Assembly (NCBI GenBank): GCA_022827835.1
Contig: JAJEIO010000032.1
Span: forward strand, 53,748-117,747
DNA from: Candidatus Latescibacterota bacterium
Lineage (GTDB): Bacteria > Latescibacterota > UBA2968 > UBA8231
Direction of reading: 5' to 3'
Length of the DNA: 64,000 nucleotides
How positions within the stretch are numbered: position 1 is the stretch's first letter; every line of letters begins with the position of its first letter. Made by a program: the position numbers and the translations under genes. Below are positions 1 to 8,901 of the stretch, piece by piece. The notes below the pieces were generated by a model. It saw only the letters and a list, made by a program, of their open reading frames with translations, was not told the DNA's origin and did not search any database.

Positions 1-2067
1 ATGTTGTCTGATCGCATCTTGGGTGCGCTGCATGTTCCTTCCGACATCCAAACAAAGGCGACGAAGCCGGCTGAAGCGATGGCGCGAGAGGCGGAACAAA
101 ATGGCGCAGCGTTCTACAGTGATGTCAAAGTTACCGGCTTTACTGTCGCGGACGGACGGATTGCGGCGGTCCATACCACGCGCGGTGACATCAAGACGGA
201 CCTGGTAGTCGCTGCTACCGGTATATGGGCTCCAAAGGTTGGCGGGCTTGCCGATGTGCCCATCCCGCTGTCGCCGATGCAGCATCTCTACGCTGTTACT
301 ACGCCACTGCGGGAGCTCGCTGGTGCGACCGAGGATATATCACAGCCGTTCTTGCGGCACCAAGACGAGGCTATGTACTTCCGGCAGGTCGGCGAGTGCT
401 ATGGCATCGGCTCGTATCAGCACGAACCTCTCCTAGTGGATGCCAATGACATTCTCAACCACGAGGAAGCGCCGGTTGCTCCGGCCGAGATGCCGTTCAC
501 GCCGCCTCACTTTGAGAAGGCGATGGCGGCGGCGGGAGAGGTGCTACCGAGCCTGAAGGGAGTGGGGTTGACGCGCAAGTTCAACGGCCTCTTCTCGTTC
601 ACCACCGACGGATTTCCCGTACTCGGCGAAGCACCCCAGGTGCGCGGTTTCTGGTCGGCGCAGGCCGTCTGGATTACGCACGCTGGCGGCGTTGGCAAGG
701 CGGTCGCTGAGTGGATTGCAAACGGCGAGCCGACCTGCGACCTGCGAGAGTGCGACATAAGGCGCTTTCATCCGCACGCGTACAGCCGCTCCTACGTCCG
801 CGCCCGGGCTGCGCAACAGTACCGCGAGGTGTACGACATCATCCATCCGCGCCAGCAGATAGCCAATCCGCGCAACCTCCGCCTGACGCCGTTCTATGCG
901 CGCCAGCGGGAATTGGGCGCTGTCTTCTTCGAGAACGCGGGATGGGAGCGTCCTCAGTGGTATGGCGCGAACGAGGGGCTACTCGATTCTCTTACCATTA
1001 CCGGCGCGGCGCGAACTGGCTGGGAGGCGCGAGAATGGTCGCCGACGATTGCCGCGGAACACGTCGCCACTCGCGAGCGAGTAGCCCTGTTTGATCTCAC
1101 TCCCTTCGCCAAATTTGAGGTGACTGGAGAAGGCTCGCTTGAAGCACTCCAGCGCCTTGCGACCAATCAGATGGACAAGCCCGTCGGGACTATCACGTAC
1201 ACGTCTATGCTCACACCTCGGGGCGGCATTAAGTGCGACCTGACCGTGACGCGCTTGGGTGAAAACCGCTTCATGGTGGTCACGGGTGGAGCTATGGGTC
1301 TCCATGATCTGGACTGGATTCAGAAGCATTTACCGGACGACGGATCGGTTGGGGTGGCTGACATTTCGTCGGGGCTGTGTTGTATCGGCTTGTGGGGGCC
1401 GAGCGGGCGCGACTTGCTGGGCCGGGTCTGTGAGGACGATGTAAGCAACGAGGGGTTTCCCTACTTGACTGCGAAGCCGATACAGATAGCCGAGGTTCCC
1501 GCACTGGCGTTGCGCATCTCATACGTGGGAGAACTTGGCTGGGAGATCTACGCGCCCGCCGAGCAGGGCTTGCGGTTGTGGGATGTCCTGTGGGAGGCAG
1601 GCCAGCCGCTTGGAGTTATTGCGGCAGGTGGAGGTGCCTTCGATTCGCTGCGCTTGGAAAAAGGCTACCGACTGTGGGGGAATGACATCCACACCGAGTA
1701 CAATCCTTACGAGGCGGGCCTAGGTTTCGCGGTGAGGATGGGGAAGGGCGATTTTTTAGGCAGGGACGAGTTGAGGAAGATTCTCACCCAAGGACTGACG
1801 CGCAAGTTGTGCTGTATGACGCTGGACGATCCCAATGCCGTCGTTATGGGCAAGGAGCCAATCTTGGACGATGACCGCGTGCTGGGCCACGTGACGAGCG
1901 CCAACTACGGCCACTCGATTGGCCTCGGCATTGCGTATGGTTATCTGCCGATGAACTACGCCGAGGTGGGGACCAGCGTTGACATCCTCTACTTTGGCGA
2001 GCGTCTGCAAGCAACAGTTGCGCAGGAGCCTTTGTACGACCCGGAAGGCAAGAAGATGAAGGCGTGA
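1..2067 (+). CDS. FAD-dependent dimethylglycine/sarcosine dehydrogenase-like protein (5' partial)
   Basis: The visible 688 residues match the back two thirds of the DMGDH/SARDH family: the end of a DAO-type FAD oxidoreductase domain (residues 1-255), a linker, then a GcvT-like folate-binding domain (about 340-600) and a GcvT C-terminal barrel (about 600-688). Family members oxidatively demethylate N-methylated glycines and pass the one-carbon unit to tetrahydrofolate. Residue 1 aligns inside the FAD domain and the N-terminal Rossmann motif (GxGxxG) is missing, so the gene begins before the window and the ATG at position 1 is probably internal. The stop is TGA at 2065-2067. A DmdA/GcvT-like gene follows 62 bases later on the same strand, suggesting one methyl-osmolyte catabolism operon. 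The family is secure; the substrate (dimethylglycine, sarcosine or another N-methyl compound) is inferred. Confidence 0.85.
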   Translation: MLSDRILGALHVPSDIQTKATKPAEAMAREAEQNGAAFYSDVKVTGFTVADGRIAAVHTTRGDIKTDLVVAATGIWAPKVGGLADVPIPLSPMQHLYAVTTPLRELAGATEDISQPFLRHQDEAMYFRQVGECYGIGSYQHEPLLVDANDILNHEEAPVAPAEMPFTPPHFEKAMAAAGEVLPSLKGVGLTRKFNGLFSFTTDGFPVLGEAPQVRGFWSAQAVWITHAGGVGKAVAEWIANGEPTCDLRECDIRRFHPHAYSRSYVRARAAQQYREVYDIIHPRQQIANPRNLRLTPFYARQRELGAVFFENAGWERPQWYGANEGLLDSLTITGAARTGWEAREWSPTIAAEHVATRERVALFDLTPFAKFEVTGEGSLEALQRLATNQMDKPVGTITYTSMLTPRGGIKCDLTVTRLGENRFMVVTGGAMGLHDLDWIQKHLPDDGSVGVADISSGLCCIGLWGPSGRDLLGRVCEDDVSNEGFPYLTAKPIQIAEVPALALRISYVGELGWEIYAPAEQGLRLWDVLWEAGQPLGVIAAGGGAFDSLRLEKGYRLWGNDIHTEYNPYEAGLGFAVRMGKGDFLGRDELRKILTQGLTRKLCCMTLDDPNAVVMGKEPILDDDRVLGHVTSANYGHSIGLGIAYGYLPMNYAEVGTSVDILYFGERLQATVAQEPLYDPEGKKMKA

Positions 2068-2129
2068 AACCCTTGCTTGTTGCGTCGCGTCGAATTGATA
2101 TAGAAATCCAAACAACTGGAGGTTCTCAG

Positions 2130-3371
2130 ATGGCACAAACTCTGGTAATCGACGGTCTCAAGCGGCGTACCTTGCCGATTAACCTTCGGCAGAGCGGCAA
2201 TAGCGACGCCCAGATGTTAATATCTGCCCGCATCAGGAAGTCTCCGTGGTGGCACCTGTCAAAGGCGGCAGGCTGCTGGGCATATACGACGTACAATCAC
2301 ATGTATCATCCGCGCGCGTACGTTAAACCTGAGGATGGCGGACTGTTTGAGGAGTACAAATATCTAACCGAACATGTCAGCATGTGGGATGTGGCAGTCG
2401 AGCGTCAGATTCAGATCAAGGGTCCCGACGCTGCCGATTTTGTGGACATGCTCATTACCCGCGATGTACACACCGTAGTGCCGACCATGCAAGCCCGTTA
2501 TGTGATTCTGTGTAACCAGTACGGCGGCGTCATAAACGATCCGGTGTTGCTGCGGGTGGCTGACGACGAGTTCTGGTTTAGTATTTCCGACTCCGATCTC
2601 CTGCTGTGGGCGCAGGGGGTCAACGTATCCGGCAAGTTCAACGTTGACATCCGCGAGATTGATGTGTCGCCAGTCCAGATACAGGGCCCCAAGTCCGTGC
2701 TGCTGATGGAGAAGATGTTCGGCTCCCACATCAGGGAGATTCCATACTACCACCTGATTCACGACACGCTGAACGGCCATGCGGTCACGATTTCGCGCAC
2801 GGGCTTCTCCGCCGAGGTTGGGTTTGAGATATACCTGCACGGTGCCATGCTCCATGCCGACGATGTCTGGCCGCATATCTTGGAACAGGGAGAGGAGTTC
2901 AACTTGGGTGTGATCGCCCCCAGTCACGTCCGTCGTTTGGAGGCCGGCATCTTGTCCTACGGTCAGGACATGGATATAGAGAACAATCCATTTGAAGTCC
3001 GGCTTGGCTGGCAGGTGGACCTGAATAAAGGGGATTTCATTGGCAAAGAGGCGCTGACCAGAATCAAGGAAGAGGGCGTTAAGCAGCGGCTAGTCGGCCT
3101 GAAGGTCGGCGGCGAGCCGATTACTTGGTACAACGAGGACTTCTACCTTGTTAAGGACAGCGACTCGGACGACGATGTAGGCTACGTGACTAGCGCTTTC
3201 TGGTCGCCGAGTGTGGGGGCGAACATAGCGCTGGCCGTCATGCCTCGGTCGCACTGGAGAAGAGGCACTCAAGTGAAGGTTCAGTTGCCAAAGGACGGCA
3301 TTGTAGATGCTGAGGTGGTACGGGTGCCGTTCTTTGATCCAACCAAAGAGCGTCCCAAGAGCGCTTTGTGA
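2130..3371 (+). CDS. DmdA-like tetrahydrofolate-dependent demethylase / aminomethyltransferase family
   Basis: This 413-residue GcvT-fold protein transfers a methyl or methylene group to tetrahydrofolate. Its N-terminal half carries pieces I associate with DMSP demethylase rather than true GcvT: a Y-x-x-YNHMYHPRAY segment, W-D-V-A-V-E-R-Q, IKGPDA and SDSDLLLWAQG. A GcvT C-terminal barrel occupies the last 100 residues. I chose the ATG at 2130, preceded by GGAGG at 2118-2122; an in-frame ATG at 2064 lacks a ribosome site and overlaps the previous stop. Pairing with the upstream DMGDH-like flavoprotein fits breakdown of DMSP or glycine-betaine derivatives. Alternatives are a GcvT paralog or an O-demethylase of the LigM/DesA branch. 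Superfamily is certain; the DMSP role is inference. Confidence 0.75.
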   Translation: MAQTLVIDGLKRRTLPINLRQSGNSDAQMLISARIRKSPWWHLSKAAGCWAYTTYNHMYHPRAYVKPEDGGLFEEYKYLTEHVSMWDVAVERQIQIKGPDAADFVDMLITRDVHTVVPTMQARYVILCNQYGGVINDPVLLRVADDEFWFSISDSDLLLWAQGVNVSGKFNVDIREIDVSPVQIQGPKSVLLMEKMFGSHIREIPYYHLIHDTLNGHAVTISRTGFSAEVGFEIYLHGAMLHADDVWPHILEQGEEFNLGVIAPSHVRRLEAGILSYGQDMDIENNPFEVRLGWQVDLNKGDFIGKEALTRIKEEGVKQRLVGLKVGGEPITWYNEDFYLVKDSDSDDDVGYVTSAFWSPSVGANIALAVMPRSHWRRGTQVKVQLPKDGIVDAEVVRVPFFDPTKERPKSAL

Positions 3372-3375
3372 AAAA

Positions 3376-4635
3376 TCAATCGTCCAGATAGCCTTGGGCT
3401 GCCCAGACTTTGCTCGCCAGTTTTTTCGCTGCGGCGTCTGGTTCGATCTCACCTAAAATACTGCTCGGCGGCTGTCCCTTCTTTTTGCGCTCGGGGTCGG
3501 GCGACCAATCGTCTTTGGCGTATTTTTTGCGCACTGACTCGCGGCGGAAGTCGGGTATTTCCATTGGCGCTGAGTCGTTCAGCGCCGAACGCCATGCTTG
3601 GATCCCGGCGATGCTCATGTCTATGCCGCGATACACGTCGAGATAGGGTTGCTCGCCGGTGCGGATGGCCTCGGCAAAGTGGTAGCTGGTGAAAAAGTCG
3701 CCGCCGCCGTGGCCGGCGCGCGCCGCTAGGCCATGATGCACGGGGAAATTGGGACTGTACACCGTTTCGACTGGATCGCTCTTGCGCTTTTCCCACGGCT
3801 CGTACCACACGCGCAGTCGCTGTTTGTCGCCGTGGCGGCAGTTTTCCATCACACCTTTGTTGCCGTGGATGCGGACGTAGTTGCCGTGGCCGCGCAGCGC
3901 GCCGTGTAGCGATTTCATCACTGCGTCGTTGTCCATCCGGCAGATGATTACTGCGGCAGTGTCACTGCGGTTCATGTGCAGCGTTTGGGTGGGGTCGGCG
4001 AAATCAAAGGGGATGACAAAGCCGTTCACTTTTACTGGCCGGGTGTCGGTGATGTACATGACCGGGGCGATGGAGTGGGTGCAGTAGTACGTGGAGGGTA
4101 TCCAATTGCGCCAGTGGTCGCGCCCGCAACTGCGCGCTAGTTTCACTTCGGGTGGGTCGGGGTGGACGTACTCGCCCTCGCCGTATTTGAAGTCGCCGAC
4201 GCGGCCCTGTTGGTAGAGCCGCTTCATCTCTTGGTTGAAGACCATGTAGGGGTAGTTCTCGGCGAACATGTAGATTTTGCCGCTTTTTTCGACCGCCCGC
4301 GCCAGTGCCACCCCCTCGCCCAAGGTGTGACAGGCTGCGGTTTCGCTCATTACGTGTTTGCCGGCGTTGAGTGCTTTGATGGCAAAGGGCGCGTGCTGAT
4401 GGAAGTAGTTGGCCAGCACGACCGCGTCCATGTCGCAGCCGAGGAATTCGTCGTAATCGACGAATGTCAGCACGTTGAGGGCCTTGCCTTCTGCCATGAG
4501 GCGCTCTTCCCAAATGTCGCAAATGGCGACCAGTTCCATGCTGGTCGCCGCAGCCGCCTGCATGAAGGAGCGGCCGCGACCGACGCCGACTACGCCGACG
4601 CGGATGGGACGTTGTTTGCCGCGTTTTTTGGCCAT
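3376..4635 (-). CDS. Gfo/Idh/MocA family oxidoreductase
   Basis: A 419-residue NAD(P)-dependent sugar or cyclitol dehydrogenase-like protein. The N-terminal Rossmann fold shows the glycine motif in RVGVVGVGRGRS (residues 12-23) and an AGKHVMSETA segment in place of the common EKP loop. The C-terminal alpha/beta domain follows. The start is the ATG at 4635; an upstream in-frame ATG (4707) would add 24 basic, unlikely residues and overlap the neighbouring gene. It sits 16 bases downstream of the 4652-5995 gene on the same strand, so the two are probably cotranscribed. It ends only 4 bases from the convergent DmdA-like gene. Substrate cannot be read from the sequence. Confidence 0.85.
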   Translation of the reverse strand: MAKKRGKQRPIRVGVVGVGRGRSFMQAAAATSMELVAICDIWEERLMAEGKALNVLTFVDYDEFLGCDMDAVVLANYFHQHAPFAIKALNAGKHVMSETAACHTLGEGVALARAVEKSGKIYMFAENYPYMVFNQEMKRLYQQGRVGDFKYGEGEYVHPDPPEVKLARSCGRDHWRNWIPSTYYCTHSIAPVMYITDTRPVKVNGFVIPFDFADPTQTLHMNRSDTAAVIICRMDNDAVMKSLHGALRGHGNYVRIHGNKGVMENCRHGDKQRLRVWYEPWEKRKSDPVETVYSPNFPVHHGLAARAGHGGGDFFTSYHFAEAIRTGEQPYLDVYRGIDMSIAGIQAWRSALNDSAPMEIPDFRRESVRKKYAKDDWSPDPERKKKGQPPSSILGEIEPDAAAKKLASKVWAAQGYLDD

Positions 4636-4651
4636 GATTCGATCCTGTGTA

Positions 4652-5995
4652 TTAAAACGTCCCGGGTTTAGGCGTCGCCGGGGGCCAGTAGCCGTCGGGG
4701 TCTTCATCCCACGCCGTGCCGCACATCCGGGAAATAACCGCCCATTCGGCTGCGGTCAGGTGGGCGTGATTGTGGAAGAGGAAGCGCTGTAGCCCGGCCT
4801 CTTCTGAGGCTTGGAGGATGCGGTAGAGATCGCCGGAGGTCATGGGGTCGCCACCGTGGGGCATGCGCCCGGTATCGACCCAAGGCAGGATCTTTTGCGA
4901 GTCGCCGACCGCGGCGATGGCGCGGCGCGTCTCTTCCTGCACCACCTCGTCAAAAAAAGCCTGCGGAAATCCCAACTCCATATCGGCTAAGCACTCCACC
5001 TCGGGCAGGCGGATGCCGAGCCAAGCGCGGAGCACCGTCCAGCACTGCGCCTCGCTCAACACCGGATTCCACTCCTGAATCTGCTGTATCCAGCGGGCAA
5101 CTGTGCCGTACATCCCGTCAAAGCCGCGATGCCAGAAGTAGTGCTTGACCAAGAGCAAATCCACGATCTGGCCCCAAGCGTGGAAGTCGAGTGCGGTCAT
5201 GCCGGAAAACACAGCCGAGCGCGGGCCATTGCCCAAGAGCAGTTGGCGCGGCAACTCGTCGATGGCTTGGCGAAATTCGCGGCCTTGGCAGATGCCGTCT
5301 TCGCGTCGCCAGCGCAGCCAGTAGAGCGCGTCCTCGTTGATGTCGAATAGGTTCATCTCCGAGAGCACGCCGTAATCGCCATAGTAGGACACTTCGGCGG
5401 GCGTGAAGCTCTGGAAGCGCTGGTGTAAATGCTGGCGACCTCGATCAAGTCGTTCAGCGTCGTAGCCTCTAGCCGTTGCTTCTCGGCGCTGGCCGTCGTT
5501 GAGAGGGCGGAAGACTGCGTTGCCGTGGTGATACGTCAGCTCGTAGGGCGACTCGGTCCAGCCATCGACAATGCCGCCGTCGGCTTCTGGGAAAGCCGCG
5601 AAGATGTCCTCCCAAGACGCAGCGTGTAGCTGAGTGCCATAGGGGTCCTCCTCCAGCGGCAGGCCCTCGGCGGTAATGGTGCCGGAGGCAGGCGCGAAGA
5701 TCATCACGGTCCAGCCGCGCTCTTTGGCATCAACCAGCATGGCGTGCAGGAGCTTTTCTTTGTCAGGTTGCAGGGGGACGTCGCGCAGCTCGGCTTTGAG
5801 GCCGCGCTTTTGGTAAGGCGCGGGATCGCCTTTGAATGCGGGGATGGTACTCTGGCCCTGCTCATCGGCAAAGACCAGACGGCCAAAGACAAGGCCGCGG
5901 ATGCCGCCTTGTTCCCAGGCGTCGAAGATGCGCTCGTAGTCGGACATGACCGCCTCTAAGGGCTGGCCGATGCGGATCCAGGGGGTCAGAGCCAT
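4652..5995 (-). CDS. Unrecognised cytosolic protein, possibly TIM-barrel hydrolase-like
   Basis: This 447-residue protein has no signal peptide or membrane segment. I do not recognise the family with confidence. Features are an N-terminal beta/alpha pattern with WTVMIFAPASG near residue 100, many Trp residues (several RWRR, YWLRW type pieces) and a His-rich C-terminal segment FLFHNHAHLT. These loosely recall TIM-barrel glycosidase-like proteins, but no catalytic pair can be assigned. The start ATG at 5995 is preceded by AGGAGAAC. The frame stays open far upstream (to 7576), but that part is antisense to the PhyH gene and is not used. It is divergent from the tandem PhyH gene, sharing a 135-base upstream region, and leads an operon with the Gfo/Idh gene. 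Confidence 0.7.
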   Translation of the reverse strand: MALTPWIRIGQPLEAVMSDYERIFDAWEQGGIRGLVFGRLVFADEQGQSTIPAFKGDPAPYQKRGLKAELRDVPLQPDKEKLLHAMLVDAKERGWTVMIFAPASGTITAEGLPLEEDPYGTQLHAASWEDIFAAFPEADGGIVDGWTESPYELTYHHGNAVFRPLNDGQRREATARGYDAERLDRGRQHLHQRFQSFTPAEVSYYGDYGVLSEMNLFDINEDALYWLRWRREDGICQGREFRQAIDELPRQLLLGNGPRSAVFSGMTALDFHAWGQIVDLLLVKHYFWHRGFDGMYGTVARWIQQIQEWNPVLSEAQCWTVLRAWLGIRLPEVECLADMELGFPQAFFDEVVQEETRRAIAAVGDSQKILPWVDTGRMPHGGDPMTSGDLYRILQASEEAGLQRFLFHNHAHLTAAEWAVISRMCGTAWDEDPDGYWPPATPKPGTF

Positions 5996-6130
5996 GGCGT
6001 GTTCTCCTGTTGATGGACAGGGCAATATATCGCGTTGGTAGGGTGGCGTCCATTGCCGGTTGATTGGAGCAGCGGCTATATTGTCTCCTATTAAAATGCC
6101 GACGCTGATTCTGGACAAAGGAGGTGTCCA

Positions 6131-7879
6131 ATGGACCGCGATGTGATGACCAACGAAGAGAATTACTGTTTTGACGTGGCTGGGTATTTGCACGTGCCGG
6201 GGACGTTGACTCGGCCGGAGGTCGAGCGGCTCAATAGGGAGATCGACGCCATGGGGGCGACGGAGGGGATGCTGGGCTGGCCGGGGAAGGCGCGGGAGCC
6301 GTTCCGCGACTTGCTGGTGCATCCGGCGTTGGTGTGGTATCTCAACCAACTCGTCGGCCAAGGGTTTATCCTCGACCGCGCACCGGAAGTCTGGTGTGAG
6401 GAGACCTGCGACATGGGTGCGCCGCTGGTCGGCGGCAACGAGCCTCGGGACCCCGCCATTGCGTACTACTTCCAAAACGGGCGGCGCTTCAGCGAGGGGG
6501 TGCGGGTGCTGTGGGCGCTGGAGGATGTGGAGGAAGAGGACGGCGGTTTTGTGCTGGTGCCGTGCAGCCACAAGGGCAATGTGGCGACTCCGGAGGAAGT
6601 GGCGACAGGGGCCGACGATATGGGGCTTGTTTTCCAACCGGCGCTCAAGGCGGGGGATTTGCTGATTGTGGCGCTGGCGACGGTGCAGGGGATGCGGCCG
6701 TGGCAGGGGCAAGGACGCCAGCGGCTGTTGAGTTACGAATTTGTGGGGCGCGGCGCGATCCGCAGCGCAGGGACGGGGCCGAAGACCGAAGCGGAGCCGC
6801 GCTCGGAGTGGCACGCTGAATTGAGTGAGGTGCAGCGGGCCTCGCTCTACAAGCCGGGCTATCAGGCCACGACTCCGCCACCGACGATTGTGACCGATGG
6901 AAAGACGACGCGGATGGAGTCCGGAGTCTTTCATCCGTCGCTTTTGAAAGTGGATCCCAACAGCGACATTGACTACCGGGAATTTTACTTTTGGGATCTC
7001 AACGGCTATCTGGTCTTGCGCGGGGTGATGGACGAGGAGTGGTTGGCTGCGGCCAACGAGGCGGTGGATCGCTTTGAGGACCGGATTCGAGTCGGTGAAG
7101 AGCTGGCGCGAGGATCTAAAAGTCTGGCGGGAACTGGGCGGCCCTTGTTGAATGGACTGCTGGAATTGCCCCAGCCGTATTGCGAACCGTTCCGGCGGAT
7201 GGTCGCGCATCCGGCAGTCGAGCACCGGCTGAACTGGATGGGCGGCAGCGGTGGGCGGATGGGTGGCGCGACGGGTTTTGTCGCGGTCAAGGGTACCAGC
7301 GGCCACGCGCTGCACGACGCTAACGAGCCGCTCAACCCCGGTCGCGGCTATGTGTACCACAATGGCCGCAGCTATTGCGAGGCGATTACCGTGACTTGGC
7401 AGCTCAGGGATGTGCGGGCGGGTGATGGGGGTTTTGCCTGCGTGCCGGGCAGCCACAAGGCGTACTACAAAATGCCACCCGGCGTGCGGACTTGCGACCG
7501 CGATATGGGGTTGGTCAAGCACGTTGAGATGCAGGCTGGCGACGTGCTGTTCTTTGGCGATGGCGGCACGACGCACGGGGCGTTGGCTTGGAAGAGCGAG
7601 ATTGCGCGGCGGGGCATCCTAATCAAGTATTCGTCGCGCAACTTCAACCGCAGCGGCGGCGAGATGGTCCACCCGGAAAACCGCTGGGGCGAATTGGTCG
7701 AGGGGATGAGCGACGCCCAGTTGGCGGTGATGCGCGGCCCGGACCGCGATGTGTTCAACAACAACGTGCCGCGACTGGACGTGGCCAATGGCGAGGTGAC
7801 CGTGTCGTACGAGCGGGGATCGTCGCTCTACAGCAAGGATGCACCGACCGGGCCGTTGGCAAAGGACAAGAAAAGTTAA
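6131..7879 (+). CDS. Tandem-domain phytanoyl-CoA dioxygenase (PhyH) family protein
   Basis: The 582-residue protein holds two PhyH-like double-stranded beta-helix domains (about 10-215 and 280-520), whereas most PhyH proteins have one. PhyH enzymes are Fe(II)/2-oxoglutarate oxygenases with an H-x-D...H metal triad. The second domain keeps a GHALHD segment (His392, His395, Asp396), PGSHK and a distal THG His482. The first keeps the fold signature (GGFVLVPCSHKG) but lacks a distal His, having VQGMRPW instead, so it is probably catalytically dead. The start ATG at 6131 follows AAAGGAGGTG. It heads an operon with the DUF1028 gene 29 bases downstream. Neither half shows a strict H-x-D, so hydroxylase activity is not assured. 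Confidence 0.88.
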   Translation: MDRDVMTNEENYCFDVAGYLHVPGTLTRPEVERLNREIDAMGATEGMLGWPGKAREPFRDLLVHPALVWYLNQLVGQGFILDRAPEVWCEETCDMGAPLVGGNEPRDPAIAYYFQNGRRFSEGVRVLWALEDVEEEDGGFVLVPCSHKGNVATPEEVATGADDMGLVFQPALKAGDLLIVALATVQGMRPWQGQGRQRLLSYEFVGRGAIRSAGTGPKTEAEPRSEWHAELSEVQRASLYKPGYQATTPPPTIVTDGKTTRMESGVFHPSLLKVDPNSDIDYREFYFWDLNGYLVLRGVMDEEWLAAANEAVDRFEDRIRVGEELARGSKSLAGTGRPLLNGLLELPQPYCEPFRRMVAHPAVEHRLNWMGGSGGRMGGATGFVAVKGTSGHALHDANEPLNPGRGYVYHNGRSYCEAITVTWQLRDVRAGDGGFACVPGSHKAYYKMPPGVRTCDRDMGLVKHVEMQAGDVLFFGDGGTTHGALAWKSEIARRGILIKYSSRNFNRSGGEMVHPENRWGELVEGMSDAQLAVMRGPDRDVFNNNVPRLDVANGEVTVSYERGSSLYSKDAPTGPLAKDKKS

Positions 7880-7908
7880 TTCCCATCCATCGACACTTGG
7901 GAGGAATC

Positions 7909-8901
7909 ATGCGTTTACTCATCCTAATTATCGTCACGGTCCAGCTAGTCGCAGCCGATGCACCCGACTGGCGGCGACCTGTGGCTACTTATTCTATCGT
8001 CGCTCGCGATTCCCTCAGCGGTCAGTTCGGTGTCGCCGTCCAATCCCACTGGTTTTCCGTGGGGCCCATTGTTCCTTGGGCTCGTCCCGGCGTCGGCGCT
8101 GTGGCTACTCAATCTCTCGTTGATCCGGCTTACGGTCCGCTTGGCCTTGAGCTGATGGCCATGGGTAAGACGGCTTCGGCGGCGCTCACCGCTCTGCTAG
8201 CGGGGGATGCCGACGCTGCGGTGCGGCAAGTGGCCATGGTCGATGCCGAGGGAAATGTGGCCGTCCACACGGGTGAGCGGGCTATTGCCGCTGCCGGTCA
8301 CCAGACTGGTGCCCAGTACAGCGTTCAGGCGAACCTAATGGACCAAGACAGCGTGTGGCCGGCCATGGCGTACGCCTACGAAAACGCCGAAGGCGATCTG
8401 GCGGAGCGGCTGCTCGTGGCTCTGGAAGTCGCCGAGGCCGAGGGAGGCGACCTGCGCGGTCGGCAGTCCGCGGCCATCCTCGTGGTCTCCGCTGAGGATA
8501 CGGGTAGGCCGTGGGTTGATCGCGTGTTCGATCTGCGCGTGGAAGATCATCCCGAGCCGGTGGAGGAACTGCGCCGCTTGGTGCGTTTGGCGCGGGCTTA
8601 CCACAAGCTTAACGAAGGCGACGAATGGGTGACCGCAGGGGATATGGAGGCGGCTATGGATGCCTACCACGCCGCGACCGAGTTGGTGCCGGATGAGGCA
8701 ACGGGCGGCGAGGCTCCGTTCTGGGTGGGCGTGACCTTGGCTTCTGAGGGACGCGAGGAGGAAGCGGTGCCCTACTTGCAACGGGCGCAGGCACAGTACG
8801 ACCGCTGGGCAGACTTACTGCGGCGTTTACCGGCCTCTGGTCTCCTGTCGGCCGACGCTGCGCTCATAGATCGCCTTACTGCTGCCATGATCGGCGAGTG
8901 A
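7909..8901 (+). CDS. DUF1028 family secreted protein with C-terminal helical repeat region
   Basis: 330 residues. An N-terminal signal peptide (hydrophobic run at residues 2-15, ending near AADA) precedes a DUF1028 domain, recognisable by ATYSIVARD, FGVAVQSHWFSVG and GVGAVATQS. DUF1028 is an Ntn-hydrolase-like fold of uncertain biochemical role, with annotations such as FimA-like that are not well founded. The last 80 residues look TPR-like (ATELVPDEATGGEAPFWVGV). The ATG at 7909 follows GGGAGGAATC; the frame is open upstream but would run into the PhyH gene. It overlaps the next gene by four bases (GTGA), implying translational coupling with the beta-propeller protein. Confidence 0.85.
   Translation: MRLLILIIVTVQLVAADAPDWRRPVATYSIVARDSLSGQFGVAVQSHWFSVGPIVPWARPGVGAVATQSLVDPAYGPLGLELMAMGKTASAALTALLAGDADAAVRQVAMVDAEGNVAVHTGERAIAAAGHQTGAQYSVQANLMDQDSVWPAMAYAYENAEGDLAERLLVALEVAEAEGGDLRGRQSAAILVVSAEDTGRPWVDRVFDLRVEDHPEPVEELRRLVRLARAYHKLNEGDEWVTAGDMEAAMDAYHAATELVPDEATGGEAPFWVGVTLASEGREEEAVPYLQRAQAQYDRWADLLRRLPASGLLSADAALIDRLTAAMIGE

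Noticed and set aside
5996..7576. Minus-strand open frame continuing upstream of the 4652-5995 gene to give a 974-residue protein
   Set aside because: The extension is antisense to the well-supported tandem PhyH gene, has abnormal composition rich in His, Arg and Pro, and the ribosome site points to 5995.
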